Below are positions 46,045 to 56,232 of a stretch of DNA of 64,000 nt, one piece after another. The stretch is from Brachypterus glaber (Eukaryota; Arthropoda; Insecta; Coleoptera; Kateretidae): assembly GCA_958510825.1 (NCBI GenBank), contig OY294046.1, forward strand, positions 45,241,794 through 45,305,793, given 5' to 3'. The notes beneath the pieces were generated by a model. That model worked only from the letters and a program-made list of their open reading frames with translations, was not told the DNA's origin and searched no databases. Made by a program: the position numbers and the translations under genes. The number at the start of each line of letters is the position of its first letter. Positions within the stretch are counted from its first letter, which is position 1.

Positions 46045-46353
46045 TGACATTTTAAGAATGCGAATGGTAGGAATTATCACTGACAAACATAAATCTATCT
46101 CTTTTATTACTACGGCGTATCACGAAGCGAGCGCTAAAAAGGAATTCAACAAGAATATCAGCGAACGGCGCGTCGTAACTTAAAATGTGTACAGTCAACA
46201 TCTTATAGGCGCCGTGTTTTGTCATTTCATTTATTTTTTCTGTGATTTACAAGTGATTTTATAAATATTAGTATGCCACTGATCGAATCCACACTCCAGC
46301 CGGTATAGGGTACTACTTGATACGGACCGCATTCGCATTCTTAAAATGACATG
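46045..46353. mobile_element. MITE with CATTTTAAGAATGCGAATG ends
   Basis: CATTTTAAGAATGCGAATG near the left end is matched by CATTCGCATTCTTAAAATG at the right, about 300 bp apart. The centre is less AT-rich and non-coding. The target duplication was not resolved. Confidence 0.6.
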
Positions 46354-48075
46354 ACCTTAGCTTTATTCGTTCCTATGCTGAGACTATAAAGACCAATTTA
46401 CAGTTTAGAGATTTTTTTTTTACAAAAAATCAAAATTTTCCAAAATGCATATTATTGCCTTTTTTACTTTTATATTTTAGAATTTTAAAATAAAAAGTAG
46501 GGGTGACCAGGGCTAGTTGTCGCAGGGTTAAGTTGTCGAAGTGCTTATATCTCAAAAAAGTAAAATAGTTTTTTGCACCAAACAGCGATTCACCTCTTGG
46601 TATAAAAGTATCAATTACCATTTGTAAACTTAAAAGCAATAAGTTAAAAGAGCAGCAAGATAATCCAAAAAATGTCAAAATTAAAGCGACCAGTATTTTT
46701 TTTGTGGTAAATATTTTTTCTTATTGTGAGTGATTTAAAATATTCAGATAAGAAAATTTTATGTATGTTAATAGTTTAGTGTATATTATCTGATGATATT
46801 GTCATTTAGGAGTGTGTATTCGTTAATTAGAAAGTACTTGATATATAACGTAAAACTGATCACTGGGGCTAGTTGTCGCATTTGGTTTGGGGCTAGTTGA
46901 TATGTAGATATGTTCATTTTTCGCATTTTTTTTATTCAAAACGGTGTTAAGAAGTAAAAGTTTGTAGGATAACGAATAAAATCGTTTAATAAATTAAATT
47001 AAATTAAAAAAAAATAGAAAAAATAATATTTAATCATAAAGTTGACAATTTTGGTACAAGAGTGAAAAGTTAAGATAACAATCGGCTTTTGGAAATGCAC
47101 ATGTCTTATTAGTTATTTATAATTTTTATAAATGCCTTTATATTTCTTCAAAAAAATATACTTTAAGTCATAAACAAATCATAACTCTAATACTCTATGA
47201 ATTTTTCCATGTTTTTTCTTTGAATAACACTGTCCCACAGAGAAAATATACTTTTTTTTCTGACGTATCTTATCTTAAAGCATTTTTTCTTCTGATTTCA
47301 AATCTGTTTTCAGATTTGGGCTACGACCGCACAGTTTTTATATACAGGGTGTTTTAGAAAAAAAAACACCTTTTTCCAAATGACTGTAGAATTTATTTTT
47401 ATGAATATTTTTTAATCAAATTCGGGTCACTTATAAAAAAAGGATGTGCTCCATTTTTTTTTACACTGAAAAAAAAATTTTTTTTTGCTGTCAAATTTTT
47501 AAAAGATCGATTTTTTTTACGTTACCCATATTAAAACATTCTCTATTTATCTGGCTTTATTTTGCTTTTTGAATTTTTAATGGGGAGCTTCTAGAAGTGG
47601 CGCTACATTAATTTTCAGTGCTTCGTGTCGGAAAGTTTAACACCAATATGCATGGTAGGAGCACTCTCGAGCGTGTCGGAACAGTATATATGCCTTAAAA
47701 CTAAATATGGACTTCTTTGGCGTATTTATTTGTGTTAGAAAAATTATTTGTAACAGGCATATAAAAATATTTAATACTTTATTTTAGGTAATTACATTTA
47801 ATTGTTGTTTGTTGGTGTTGTTCTTGTTTGTTTTTAACCTCGTACTGTTCTACTTAATTAAGCATCCCCTAAGTCCAGGACTTGTGTGGGCTAGTAGTAG
47901 AGGGAACCACCGGCTTTAATTGACTTTCGAACCTATATATCTAGTGAGTACGCCATCGCCAAATTTTAATTATTCATTAACTGAAAAAGGCAATCGGCGC
48001 CAGTGAGTTCGTTTATGTTAACTAGCCTAATCTTACAAACTTTATTTCAGGTAATTATTAATAATTATAATAACC

Positions 48076-48130
48076 GGGATTAGCGAAATTAAAATAAATG
48101 AATTATAATTCATTTATTTTAATCCCGGTA
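48076..48130. repeat. Palindrome inside the CACTA-like element
   Basis: TTAAAATAAATGAATTATAA and its complement meet at the centre, with CCGGGATTA and TAATCCCGG extending it outward. It precedes the decayed gene. Confidence 0.6.
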
Positions 48131-48208
48131 ATTTCGATATTTTTTTAACCCCACCATTAGTTAAATTAAAATATATAATGTTAACATAACTTGTATATTC
48201 ATTAGTTA

Positions 48209-49835
48209 ATGGCTTATGTTTGTGGGAGTTATGAAAGCTATAAACATTTAAGTCCAATTTCAGAATTAACAAAAAAGTCATACTTACGGGTATTTGGACG
48301 AAGAATTCTAAATTTGGAAAAGGACTGGACACCCAACAAGTGTTGTAATTCATGTTACATAAAAATGAATAACAACGCTATTCAGTTTTTAACTTCTGCA
48401 TTGTGGCATAAACCTTATAACCACCACGAAGGTCGCTATTTTTGTTTAACCCTTTCGTGGGCAGAAGGTTTTGTCGCATATTCGCTTATGTCATTTTAAT
48501 GACATTTTTAATATTTTTTGTAATTATTTTTTATTCTATAACTTTACATGCTTATACATTTTTTTTAGTTTAATATGCCTAATAACTATTATATTAATAA
48601 TTATAATTGATGAAATGCAATACAATACATTTTAACGAAGTTTCAATATTAGGTGTTGGTTAATTTGGAGCAAGATAGTGCTAATTAGCTGGGAATTATA
48701 CTTCCCACGGCCTACGAAAGGGTTAACCAAGATTGGCGTGACCAAATTGGAAAGGCAAAAGTAACGTTGTTTATCCTAATGTAAAATCTGTAACGTTGCC
48801 TAAATTAAAAGAAAATGTTAGTAACACAAATGTTTTGAAGCAAGATATTGAAATGGAAGAACAAGATATTGAAATAAACGAAAATGTAAATGAAGAATCT
48901 GAAGATATTAAAATGGGGGAGTATATGACTGACATCTCAAGATTTGCCATTTGACTATAATGAAATTCATTTGTTAGAGCAAGATGACCTGGATAATTTT
49001 TTGCGAGACTTGGGATTATGTAAAGAAAAATCTGAACTTTTGGGTTTGGACTTCAGTTCCTATTGCGTATTCTACAAATATCAAAGAATCATATGAAAAT
49101 ATGAAAATAGTTTTGGATGAAATTAAGTATGAAGAACACAAATGGCAGATTTGTGGGGATTTGAAAATGGTAGCAATTTTGTTTGCATGCAAGGTGGGTT
49201 TACTAAATATTCTTGTTTTTTGTGCTTATGGCATAGCCGAGCTGTAAAAAAGCACTACAAAATTAAAAAGTGGGAAAAAAGAAAAACGTTTGCACCAGGT
49301 TGTAATAATGTTATGAACTAGTTGACCCAAAAAAAAATTCTATTGCCCCCTCTACATATTAAAATGAGGCTAATGAAAAATTTCATAAAGGCATTGAAAG
49401 AGGAAGGAGGACCATTTTTCTACCTAAAAGAAAAGTTCCCGAAGCTGTCAGAAGCCAAAATTAAAGCGGGCGTATTTGTAGGATCACAAATCAGAAAAAT
49501 TGTTAAAGATAGGAATTTTGAGTCAAAACTTTCAGAATGAGAAGTTGGCCTGGCATTCATTTAAACTTGGGTTTTTGGGTAATAAAAGGAAAAAGAATTA
49601 TGTAGCTCGGATGTAGAATGTCCCTTAAAATACATTTTCTACATTCACATCTGGATTACTTTCCACCTAATCTCGGTCAGTGAGGAGCCAGGTGAAAGAT
49701 TTCACCAACAAATTGCGAATATGGAAAAGCGATATCAGGAAAAAGGAAATCCTGCTATGATGGGTGATTACTGTTGGTCCGTAGTAGAAGTTGATAGAAC
49801 TGCATACAAAAGAAAAAAAAAGGTAAGAAACATTT
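48209..49835 (+). pseudogene. Decayed transposon-encoded protein with N-terminal Cys-rich domain
   Basis: Conserved-looking pieces lie in order but in shifting frames. YVCGSYESYKHLSPISELTK and DWTPNKCCNSCYIKM (48215-48365) form a Cys-rich finger. An acidic linker follows (48835-48930), then SYENMKIVLDEIKYEEHKWQ with ICGDLKMVAIL (49090-49180). LLPPLHIKMRLMKNFIKAL to FVGSQIRKIVKDRNFESKLS (49340-49540) comes next, then EEPGERFHQQIANMEKRYQ and GNPAMMGDYCW (49684-49775). I recall this block order from a roughly 500-residue, multi-copy protein of unknown function in insects and cnidarians, assumed to be transposon-borne. Stops and frameshifts separate every block, so this copy is dead. Its place inside a CACT-ended element suggests the family association. 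Confidence 0.6.
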
Positions 49836-50598
49836 ACATTATTTTTAGGTTAAGATATATATTTGTTAACGCAAGCCATTATGGCTGGTAGATAAAATTA
49901 AGCTAAATACATTGTTTTTTTGTATAATCATTTATTTAATAAACGAATACTGTATATTTTATAGTTTAAACACCTACGACTAGCTACGTACTGCTCCAGC
50001 TCGCTGAATAGCGCTCATACCGGTGTTAAAGTTTCCGTCTTGACGCACTTAAAATTGATGTAGCGCCACTTCTGGAAGCTCCCTATTAAAAATTCAAAAA
50101 GCAAAATAAAGCCAGATAAATACAGAATGTTTTAATTGGGGTTACGAAAAAAAATCCATCTTTTGAAAATTTGACAGTAAAAAAAATATTTTTTTTCAGT
50201 GTAAAAAAAAATGGGGGTCGGTATTTAAAAAAATCTTACAAAGTCTAAAAGCACATCCTTTTTTTATAAGTGACCCGAATTTGATTAAAGAATATTCATA
50301 AAAATAAATTCTACAGTCATTTGGAAAAAGGTGTTTTTTTTTTCTAAAACACTTTGGAAATTAAAACTGTGTGGTCGTAGCCCAAATCTGAAAAAAGATT
50401 CAGAATCAGGAGAAAAAATGCTTTAAGATAGGTTATGTTAGAAAAAAAGTATGCTTCAAAAATTTCGTTTTGTGGGATAGTGTAATATTACTGAAACATG
50501 CAGCTTAAATTACCATTTGGTCAATTAAAAAGAAAAACAAAAATAAAGGAAAAAACTGACTTCGAATGAAAAGTGCCACAATTAGCCCCAGTCACCCC

Positions 50599-51205
50599 TG
50601 TACTTTTCTTGTTCACAATAAGCTTCAAAAAAATGATATAAGGTACCCAACATAATTTTATTAAATGTAAAAAATTTGTATATAAACCATAAATCACCAA
50701 TTAAGCCAGTTGTGAACAGTAATATTTTTTCTCCCTTTCACCAAATCACTCAGCTGACAGGTTTGTGGCGTAATTTTTTTTTTCTCATCGTCTGTGCACT
50801 TATTATGAAGTCATTATACATCATAATCAGCTTGTTAAATGTAATAACTGATGGCAAAATATTTTCGTCTTAATTAAAAATATGACCGCCCGTTTTTGTC
50901 CGCAATTAATTTTCAATATGCTGGACACGTTTCAAACGCCCAAACTCTACATAAACAAATACACTGTTGCCAGTTTTAATGCTACAAACGACGATCACTG
51001 AATGATGTTGAATACAAATGAAAATAAAAAAATTAAACAAGAAAAAAATTAAATAAATCCAGGCGTTTAAATTTAATTTAATTTAAAAAATATATAAAAA
51101 AGATTTACTCCCCATAATGCTTAAAAAAAAGTAAAAATAAGTAAAAGATCATCAAATGTGTACCACTTCCTCCACCATACAAAAATTATAAAAATTAAAA
51201 TACAT
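50599..51205. other. AT-rich stretch, nothing recognised
   Basis: No gene or repeat that I can support. Confidence 0.35.
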
Positions 51206-51207
51206 CT

Positions 51208-51223
51208 TTATACATCGATTTAC
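51208..51223. repeat. Target-site duplication of truncated LINE, left
   Basis: TTATACATCGATTTAC recurs exactly at 52135-52150 after the LINE tail, defining the insertion limits. Confidence 0.9.
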
Positions 51224-51230
51224 GATCTGT

Positions 51231-52036
51231 TACTATACGGATGGGTCAGGAGTTGGTGCCGGCATACATGGGCCGGGATGCCAACTATCGATACCAATGG
51301 GGAAAACTCCATACATTTTCCAGGCGGAAACATACGCCATAAAAATTTGTGCTCAAGAATGCCTGAATAAGGGCAAAAGAGGGCAAAAAATATGCATATT
51401 ATCGGATAGCCAAGCAGCTTTAAAGACACTAAACTTATGTACATTTGGGTCAAAGCTTGCCTGGGAATGCTATGAAACCCTCAAATAACTGGCAGAAACC
51501 AACAAGGTTTCCTTGATGTGGGTGCCAGGATACGAGGGTGTTGAGGGCAATGAGGCTGCGGACTCCCTCGCGAGAGAGGGAGCATGCGCTCAATTTATTG
51601 GCCCTGAACCTTTCTGTGGCTTTAACAAAAGCCATCAGGTAGAAGCAATTAAGAGATGGGAAACAAAAATCAAAACTCGATATTGGAAAGACCAAAATTT
51701 AAGACAGGCCAAAATATTCATAAAATATTAACCTAAACGAACAAGAAAATTACTCGATCTCAGCAAGGTGGACCTAGAGACCTATACAGGGCTGTTAACC
51801 GGACACTGCCCGTTAAGATATCATCTTAAAAAAATGGGAAAGTCTGAAATCGACATTTGCCGTCTATGCTCAGAAGCACCAGAAACGGCCGAACACATTA
51901 TGTGCTTCTGCAAAGCCACTGCTCCCAAAATATCTAGAACAGGTATACCCAAGACAAGCAGATATATCCCAAGTAGCCCCCAAAAAACTCTTAGGCTTCT
52001 TTAAAAGCCTAAAGTTTGATGTGGACTAAATTGCAA
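51231..52036 (+). pseudogene. C-terminal part of LINE ORF2: RNase H and zinc-knuckle tail
   Basis: The frame reads YTDGSGVGAGI (first catalytic Asp, codon 51240), IFQAETYAI (Glu), ILSDSQAALKTL (Asp), then WVPGYEGVEGNEAADSLARE (final Asp), the DEDD set of an RNase H. After this come GHCPLRYHLKKMG and ICRLCSEAPETAEHIMCFC, a Cys-Cys-His-Cys tail motif typical of these LINEs. Two in-frame stops (51486-51488, 51729-51731) and a frameshift near 51985 break it. The frame is otherwise continuous, so decay is moderate. The element was already truncated at insertion, so this never was a functional gene here. Confidence 0.85.
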
Positions 52037-52106
52037 AGGGGATTCACAATAGATCTCATTGGTCGCAGTGATTTGAAAGGCAGTACCATACCTCACAACC
52101 CCACTT

Positions 52107-52134
52107 ATATTGTATTGTATTGTATTGTATTGTA
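52107..52134 (+). repeat. (TATTG)n LINE tail
   Basis: Five to six TATTG units end the truncated LINE just before the right target duplication. Confidence 0.9.
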
Positions 52135-52150
52135 TTATACATCGATTTAC

Positions 52151-52785
52151 AAAAGTTTTTAAAGGATCTCGGATAACCCAGTATTTTACAACAATCTAAG
52201 TTAAATTTTCTTTAAAAAAAATCGGATAAATCAGTTTAGAGAATTAAGGGAATATGCAAACAAACATAAAAACAAAACGAAAAAAAAACCTCATGTGAGC
52301 ATAACCCTTCGTCTTTAGTCAAGGGTCAAAAAGTGTCTTGAAATGCATAAAAAAAGAACGAGTTTAAATTATATGCAATTTTAAGAAATTACCCTTTAAT
52401 TCTGAAAATAAGCTTGAAGCTAAAATTGGAAAGTACCGAGAAAATCACCAATATTTGCTTAATAAAAGAAATATTTTCTAGCCTTTCCTTTTTCTTTTTT
52501 TTTATCTTTTTGCTTTTATTTACTTCCATTAACGGCAACACTGCCAACGAAAATGGCTGCAATTAAAACTGAGAAGGAATTAGGTAAAAAATCTCGGTTT
52601 GGCAAAAAAGCATGACATCTTCGAAATCATAACTTGTTAGCGACTGACAAACCAATCAACTGCTAAAAAAAAACGAGCTATAAATAATATTAATTAGTAT
52701 ACTCAGAAGTTAATTTATGTTTATATATAAGGTGGTCGAAGTAGGTGGCTGTTTTTATAGCAATCTTTTATACATAAACATTAGA
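52151..52785. other. AT-rich stretch, nothing recognised
   Basis: No gene or structured repeat that I can support. Confidence 0.35.
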
Positions 52786-53669
52786 GTGTTAAACATTTTT
52801 AAAATATGCGCAATTCAATATATCGATAGCTTAGTTCTAAACTAGATTAATTTAATTACGCATCAAGTCACCAGAGCACGAGAGTACATGGCCGCCTTTT
52901 AAATTGACCTAGTTGCGAGGTAAAACCGTTTATGAATGAGGTATCGATATGAAGATATTGGTTCACCATTGGAAAGCAGAAGGACGATTCTTCTTCAAAT
53001 AAAAATAAAATATTTTTTTTTTATGATGTAATACAAAGCTGGTAAAAAATCACTTTATTGAAGTGATAAATATTTGTAAAAGCATTCACATACAAATAAG
53101 AAGTTCCAAATTAAAATTTGGCCACTTGAGAACAAACCACGAAATAATTTATTTGTTTAAAATCCTTTTAAATTATTCAAGAAAGTTAAAATATCGTAAA
53201 CTTTGTTTTATATTTTTAAAAAGACTTTTTAACACGGTGTTAAACATTTTTAAAATATGCGCAATTCAATATATCGATAGCTTAGTTCCAAACTAGATCA
53301 ATTTAATTACGCATCAAGTCACCAGAGCACGAGAGTACATGGCCGCTTTTTAAATTGACCTAGTTGCGAGGTAAAACCGTTTATGAATGAGGTATCGATA
53401 TGAAGATATTGGTTCACCACTGAAAAGTAGAAGGACGATTCTTCTTCAAATAAAAATAATATATATTTTTTTATTACGTAATACAAAGCTGGTAAAAAAA
53501 CACTTTATTGAAGTGATAAATATTTGTAAAAGCATACATATACAAATAAGAAGTTCCAAATTAAAATTTGGGCACTTAAGAACAAACCACGAAATAATTT
53601 ATTTCTTTAAAATCCTTTTAAATTATTCACGAAAGTAAAAATATCGTAAACTTTGTTTTATATTTTTAA
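52786..53669 (+). repeat. Tandem duplication, two units with 451 bp period
   Basis: 52786-53218 and 53237-53669 match closely (GTGTTAAACATTTTTAAAAT, ACCAGAGCACGAGAGTACAT, AGAAGGACGATTCTTCTTCA) with scattered substitutions and a few single-base indels. Open frames of about 80 codons repeat in both units but have no recognisable product. Confidence 0.85.
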
Positions 53670-54125
53670 AACGTTTTAAAGTACATTATAGAAAGTACAG
53701 CGTTTTAAATTTTTATTTTAGCTTCTAATATCTAGAAAAGACCACCATGATGCACGAGTTAAAACAAAAAGATTTTGGTATTCTAAACAACCCTCTTACA
53801 AAAAAAGGCAGCATAACCATTTTGTTAACTCGACCACTTTGTTCCATTATTTTCTTGAGCTATAACGCCCCAATGTCTATAACAGAAAAAATATTACAAA
53901 CCGCACCCCATTTTTTATATAATGGCTTTGATAGATATCCGTTTCAAAAAGGGAATTATAGGTATCATTTGGTTCATATTTTACCCAAATGAGATACTCA
54001 ATGGCCTCTTCCCTTATGTCTGAGTCCTTACAGGGGAGAAGGGTGCTAGGAAAACTAGTTGCAGACTCAAAAAACAACACTTTTTCGTCGCAAGTCAATA
54101 CTTTTATTTTAAAATATTTCATTTG
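53670..54125. other. Stretch of unknown nature
   Basis: A 145-codon minus-strand frame (53877-54314) crosses into copy B and a MITE (54173-54270). The part before the MITE has a protein-like composition but no family that I recognise, and it is not conserved in copy A. I do not call it a gene. Confidence 0.35.
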
Positions 54126-54172
54126 GCCTAGTTCTGTTGATCTTTGAAAAAGAATAGTATATTCTGTAACTA

Positions 54173-54270
54173 GTATGGAATAGACAATATTCCGCGCGAG
54201 CGGAAAGTTTGTCATACGAGCCGGTAGGCGAGTATGACGGTCCCGCGAACTCGGAATGACTATTCCATAC
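54173..54270. mobile_element. Tiny MITE with GTATGGAATAG ends, copy B
   Basis: The ends GTATGGAATAGACAATATTC and GAATGACTATTCCATAC enclose a less AT-rich middle. It occupies the same place as the 71 bp version in copy A. Confidence 0.6.
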
Positions 54271-54832
54271 GTGTTGTAGACTATACTTTTTCTTCTACTG
54301 CAAATATGAAACACTGTATGGCTTTAAACTGCGGACAAGGTTAAAAACAATGTTTTTTGTGACTCGACATTGTAAATGCAACAAAACACATATTTTTAAA
54401 TAAAGCAATTAATGTTATTTACAAATTTTATCAAATCAGTACTTAAAAAAGATTTTTATTTAATTTTAGCACATATTTACTAGGGTGCTTTTTTTTTTCG
54501 ACTATTTTTTTTTTTTCGGTCCCATCACGAAATTTTGTTGGAAGTACCCTAAAAAAAATTTCCTCAAAATTTTAGCCCTTAATATTAATATTAAGTAGTG
54601 GACCAAGGCATGTAAAGATTTCCCATTGAAAATACACGTAATCTTTGATTTTTTTTCTTTAAATTTCTATAGCTTAGCGGCATTTTATGGCATCACTTCG
54701 TCCATAGACAGGTATTTCTCAAAATTGAATGCTCTACAAAAGTGCTCATTGCTGCATAATCATAACTTGTACTGGTGAGGTAGTTTGGGCCACCAAACCC
54801 AATTTTTTCATAAAATTTACGTTTTTCTGTCC

Positions 54833-55404
54833 GGCAGACTAACATCTCTACTCTAAATTTCTCTACTCCCTAACATCCCTACTCCATAACATCCCTACTC
54901 CATAACATCCCTACTCCACAACAACTCTACTCCGTAATATCTCTACTCCATAACATCTCTACTCCGTAACAACTCTACTCCACACTATATGCACTTTATT
55001 AGCCACTTAATATAATAATACATGAGCAGTTCAAAGAACAAAGAATCTTCTTCTTCTAGATTATTTTATTTTTTTCCTAGAAAACGTTTATCTTTAAATG
55101 TAAATCTAGAACAATCATAAATGAATTATTCTAAAAGCAACAATGACCGCGTACTCTTAACATGCACTAATATGTAAGTAATTAATAAACTGAATTCATT
55201 TTTGACAGTGACTTAGCATGACAAATATTCTTTTGAGTTAAGAAAAGTGGCTAATCGAGTGTCTATAGTGTGAAGTAGAGTTGTTACGGAGTAGAGATGT
55301 TATGGAGTAGAGATGTTACGGAGTAGAGTTGTTGTGGAGTAGGGATGTTATGGAGTAGGGATGTTAGAGAGTAGAGAAATTTAGAGTAGAGATGTTAGTC
55401 TGCC
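54833..55404. mobile_element. Foldback element with 16 bp tandem arms and 9 bp target duplication
   Basis: The left arm (54833-54985) is GGCAGACTAACATC followed by about eight copies of a 16-base unit, CTACTCCATAACATCC-like. The right arm (55264-55404) is the inverted equivalent ending GATGTTAGTCTGCC. TTTCTGTCC is repeated exactly on both sides (54824-54832, 55405-55413). The loop (about 280 bp) is non-coding. A 9 bp target with tandem-built arms is the pattern of MULE/Rehavkus-type foldbacks; the superfamily is inferred. It interrupts the outer hairpin at 55414-55741. Confidence 0.8.
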
Positions 55405-55413
55405 TTTCTGTCC

Positions 55414-55741
55414 TTATCTCGTAATTGACAAGAGCTACAAAAAATATTCAAATGACAAACTTGTAGGAAATTTAATTTCCTACAAAAATGGTCCTTAGCA
55501 CTAAATCGCTAACATCAATATTTCTTGAGATATTAAATTCTAAAGTTTTTGTTATTTCAAATTATTATCGAGTATCACGTCAAATTATAAAAAATCGTTA
55601 TTTCATTATACATCACTATCTCAAGAAATATTGATGTTAGCGATTTAGTGCTAAGGACCATTTTTGTAGGAAATTAAATTTCCTACAAGTTTGTCACTTG
55701 AATATTTTTTGTAGCTTTTGTCAATTACGAGATAAGGACAG
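55414..55741. repeat. Hairpin with about 120 bp arms, host of the foldback insertion
   Basis: Arms 55414-55533 and 55608-55730 are nearly exact complements (TTATCTCGTAATTGACAAGA, GGAAATTTAATTTCCTAC, CACTAAATCGCTAACATCAA). The GGACAGAAA beyond the right arm matches the target duplication of the foldback, so the original left arm began just beyond that insertion. Confidence 0.8.
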
Positions 55742-55909
55742 AAAGGACAGATATTAGGTTTAAATATTTAAATAGATGGAGCAGTTTTAATTTTTTGAAC
55801 TAAATTGATAAAAAACTGGTCAAATATTAAGAAAAACTAATAAACTTTATGTAATTTTTACGCAAAACTTTAAATTGCATTAAATTATTCTGATTAGTCT
55901 ATTTCATGG

Positions 55910-55911
<2 letters not shown>

Positions 55912-55961
<50 letters not shown>
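55912..55961. repeat. (AT)n microsatellite, about 25 units
   Basis: An uninterrupted AT dinucleotide run. The equivalent site in copy A has only about five units (12836-12846). Confidence 0.95.
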
Positions 55962-55964
<3 letters not shown>

Positions 55965-56232
55965 TGCTAATTTTGCTACAGTTTTCTTTACTTTTATAAA
56001 CAAGAGATGGTACTACATGTGCTCATTCTAACACTTGATACGGAATATTCATACCGTATCTAGAGCTAGAATCGATTCATTCTGTGTTTGAAAAGTGCGT
56101 ATTTGCTTACATTCTAAAGCAGTCGTAGAAAAATGCTATTTCTATTTCCGGTATGGATAACTTAATTACCAGCTACCGGTACCAGAATTTTAAAAGAAAT
56201 TGGAAAATTAAAATTTGCACAGTAATATTAAG

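Larger units (their letters stand above)
47228..50482. mobile_element. CACTA-like DNA transposon with long TIRs and TAA target duplication
   Basis: The tips CACTGTCCCACA and TGTGGGATAGTG open inverted repeats of about 440 bp (47228-47670 and 50000-50482), which share AAACACCTTTTTCCAAATGA and GTAGCGCCACTTCT-type blocks. TAA flanks both sides (47225-47227, 50483-50485). The empty site is preserved in the short outer copy near 30838-30850, so the duplication is well supported. CACT tips with a 3 bp target fit the CACTA/EnSpm superfamily; this is inferred. It carries a decayed gene (48209-49835). Confidence 0.7.
46500..50598. mobile_element. GGGGTGACC TIR element, long copy split by a nested transposon
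   Basis: Left GGGGTGACCAGGGCTAGTTG and right AATTAGCCCCAGTCACCCC are its ends. Outside the nested element (47228-50482) the sequence follows the short copy at 30045-30957 closely, including GGGGCTAGTTGTCGCATTTG. TA lies left of it. On the right the flank is TG, so that side has changed. Confidence 0.7.
51224..52134 (+). mobile_element. 5'-truncated LINE with RNase H domain and (TATTG)n tail
   Basis: The insert runs from within the RNase H domain to a TATTG repeat tail (about 52107-52134). A 16 bp target duplication encloses it. An RNase H after the RT and a pentanucleotide tail point to the I/R1/Outcast side of insect LINEs; the clade is inferred. Confidence 0.85.
54130..56135 (-). repeat. 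Copy B of the long repeat, inverted relative to 12655-13710
   Basis: The homologous parts are 54130-54480 and about 55745-56135. Between them is a private block of about 1.27 kb with nested foldbacks. It ends at CATTCTAAAGCAGTCGTAGA, the complement of the start of copy A. Confidence 0.75.

Noticed and set aside
53877..54314. 145-codon minus-strand frame
   Set aside because: Runs through a MITE and is not preserved in the homologous copy A; no recognisable domain.
54840..54985. Regular CTACTCC repeats as a possible minisatellite
   Set aside because: The mirrored arm at 55264-55404, matching tips and 9 bp duplication show that it is a transposon arm.
12655..56135. The two inverted long repeats as the ends of one 43 kb transposon
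   Set aside because: Each copy has different private insertions, the repeat order inside shows no symmetry, and no large coding content lies between; dispersed copies are simpler.
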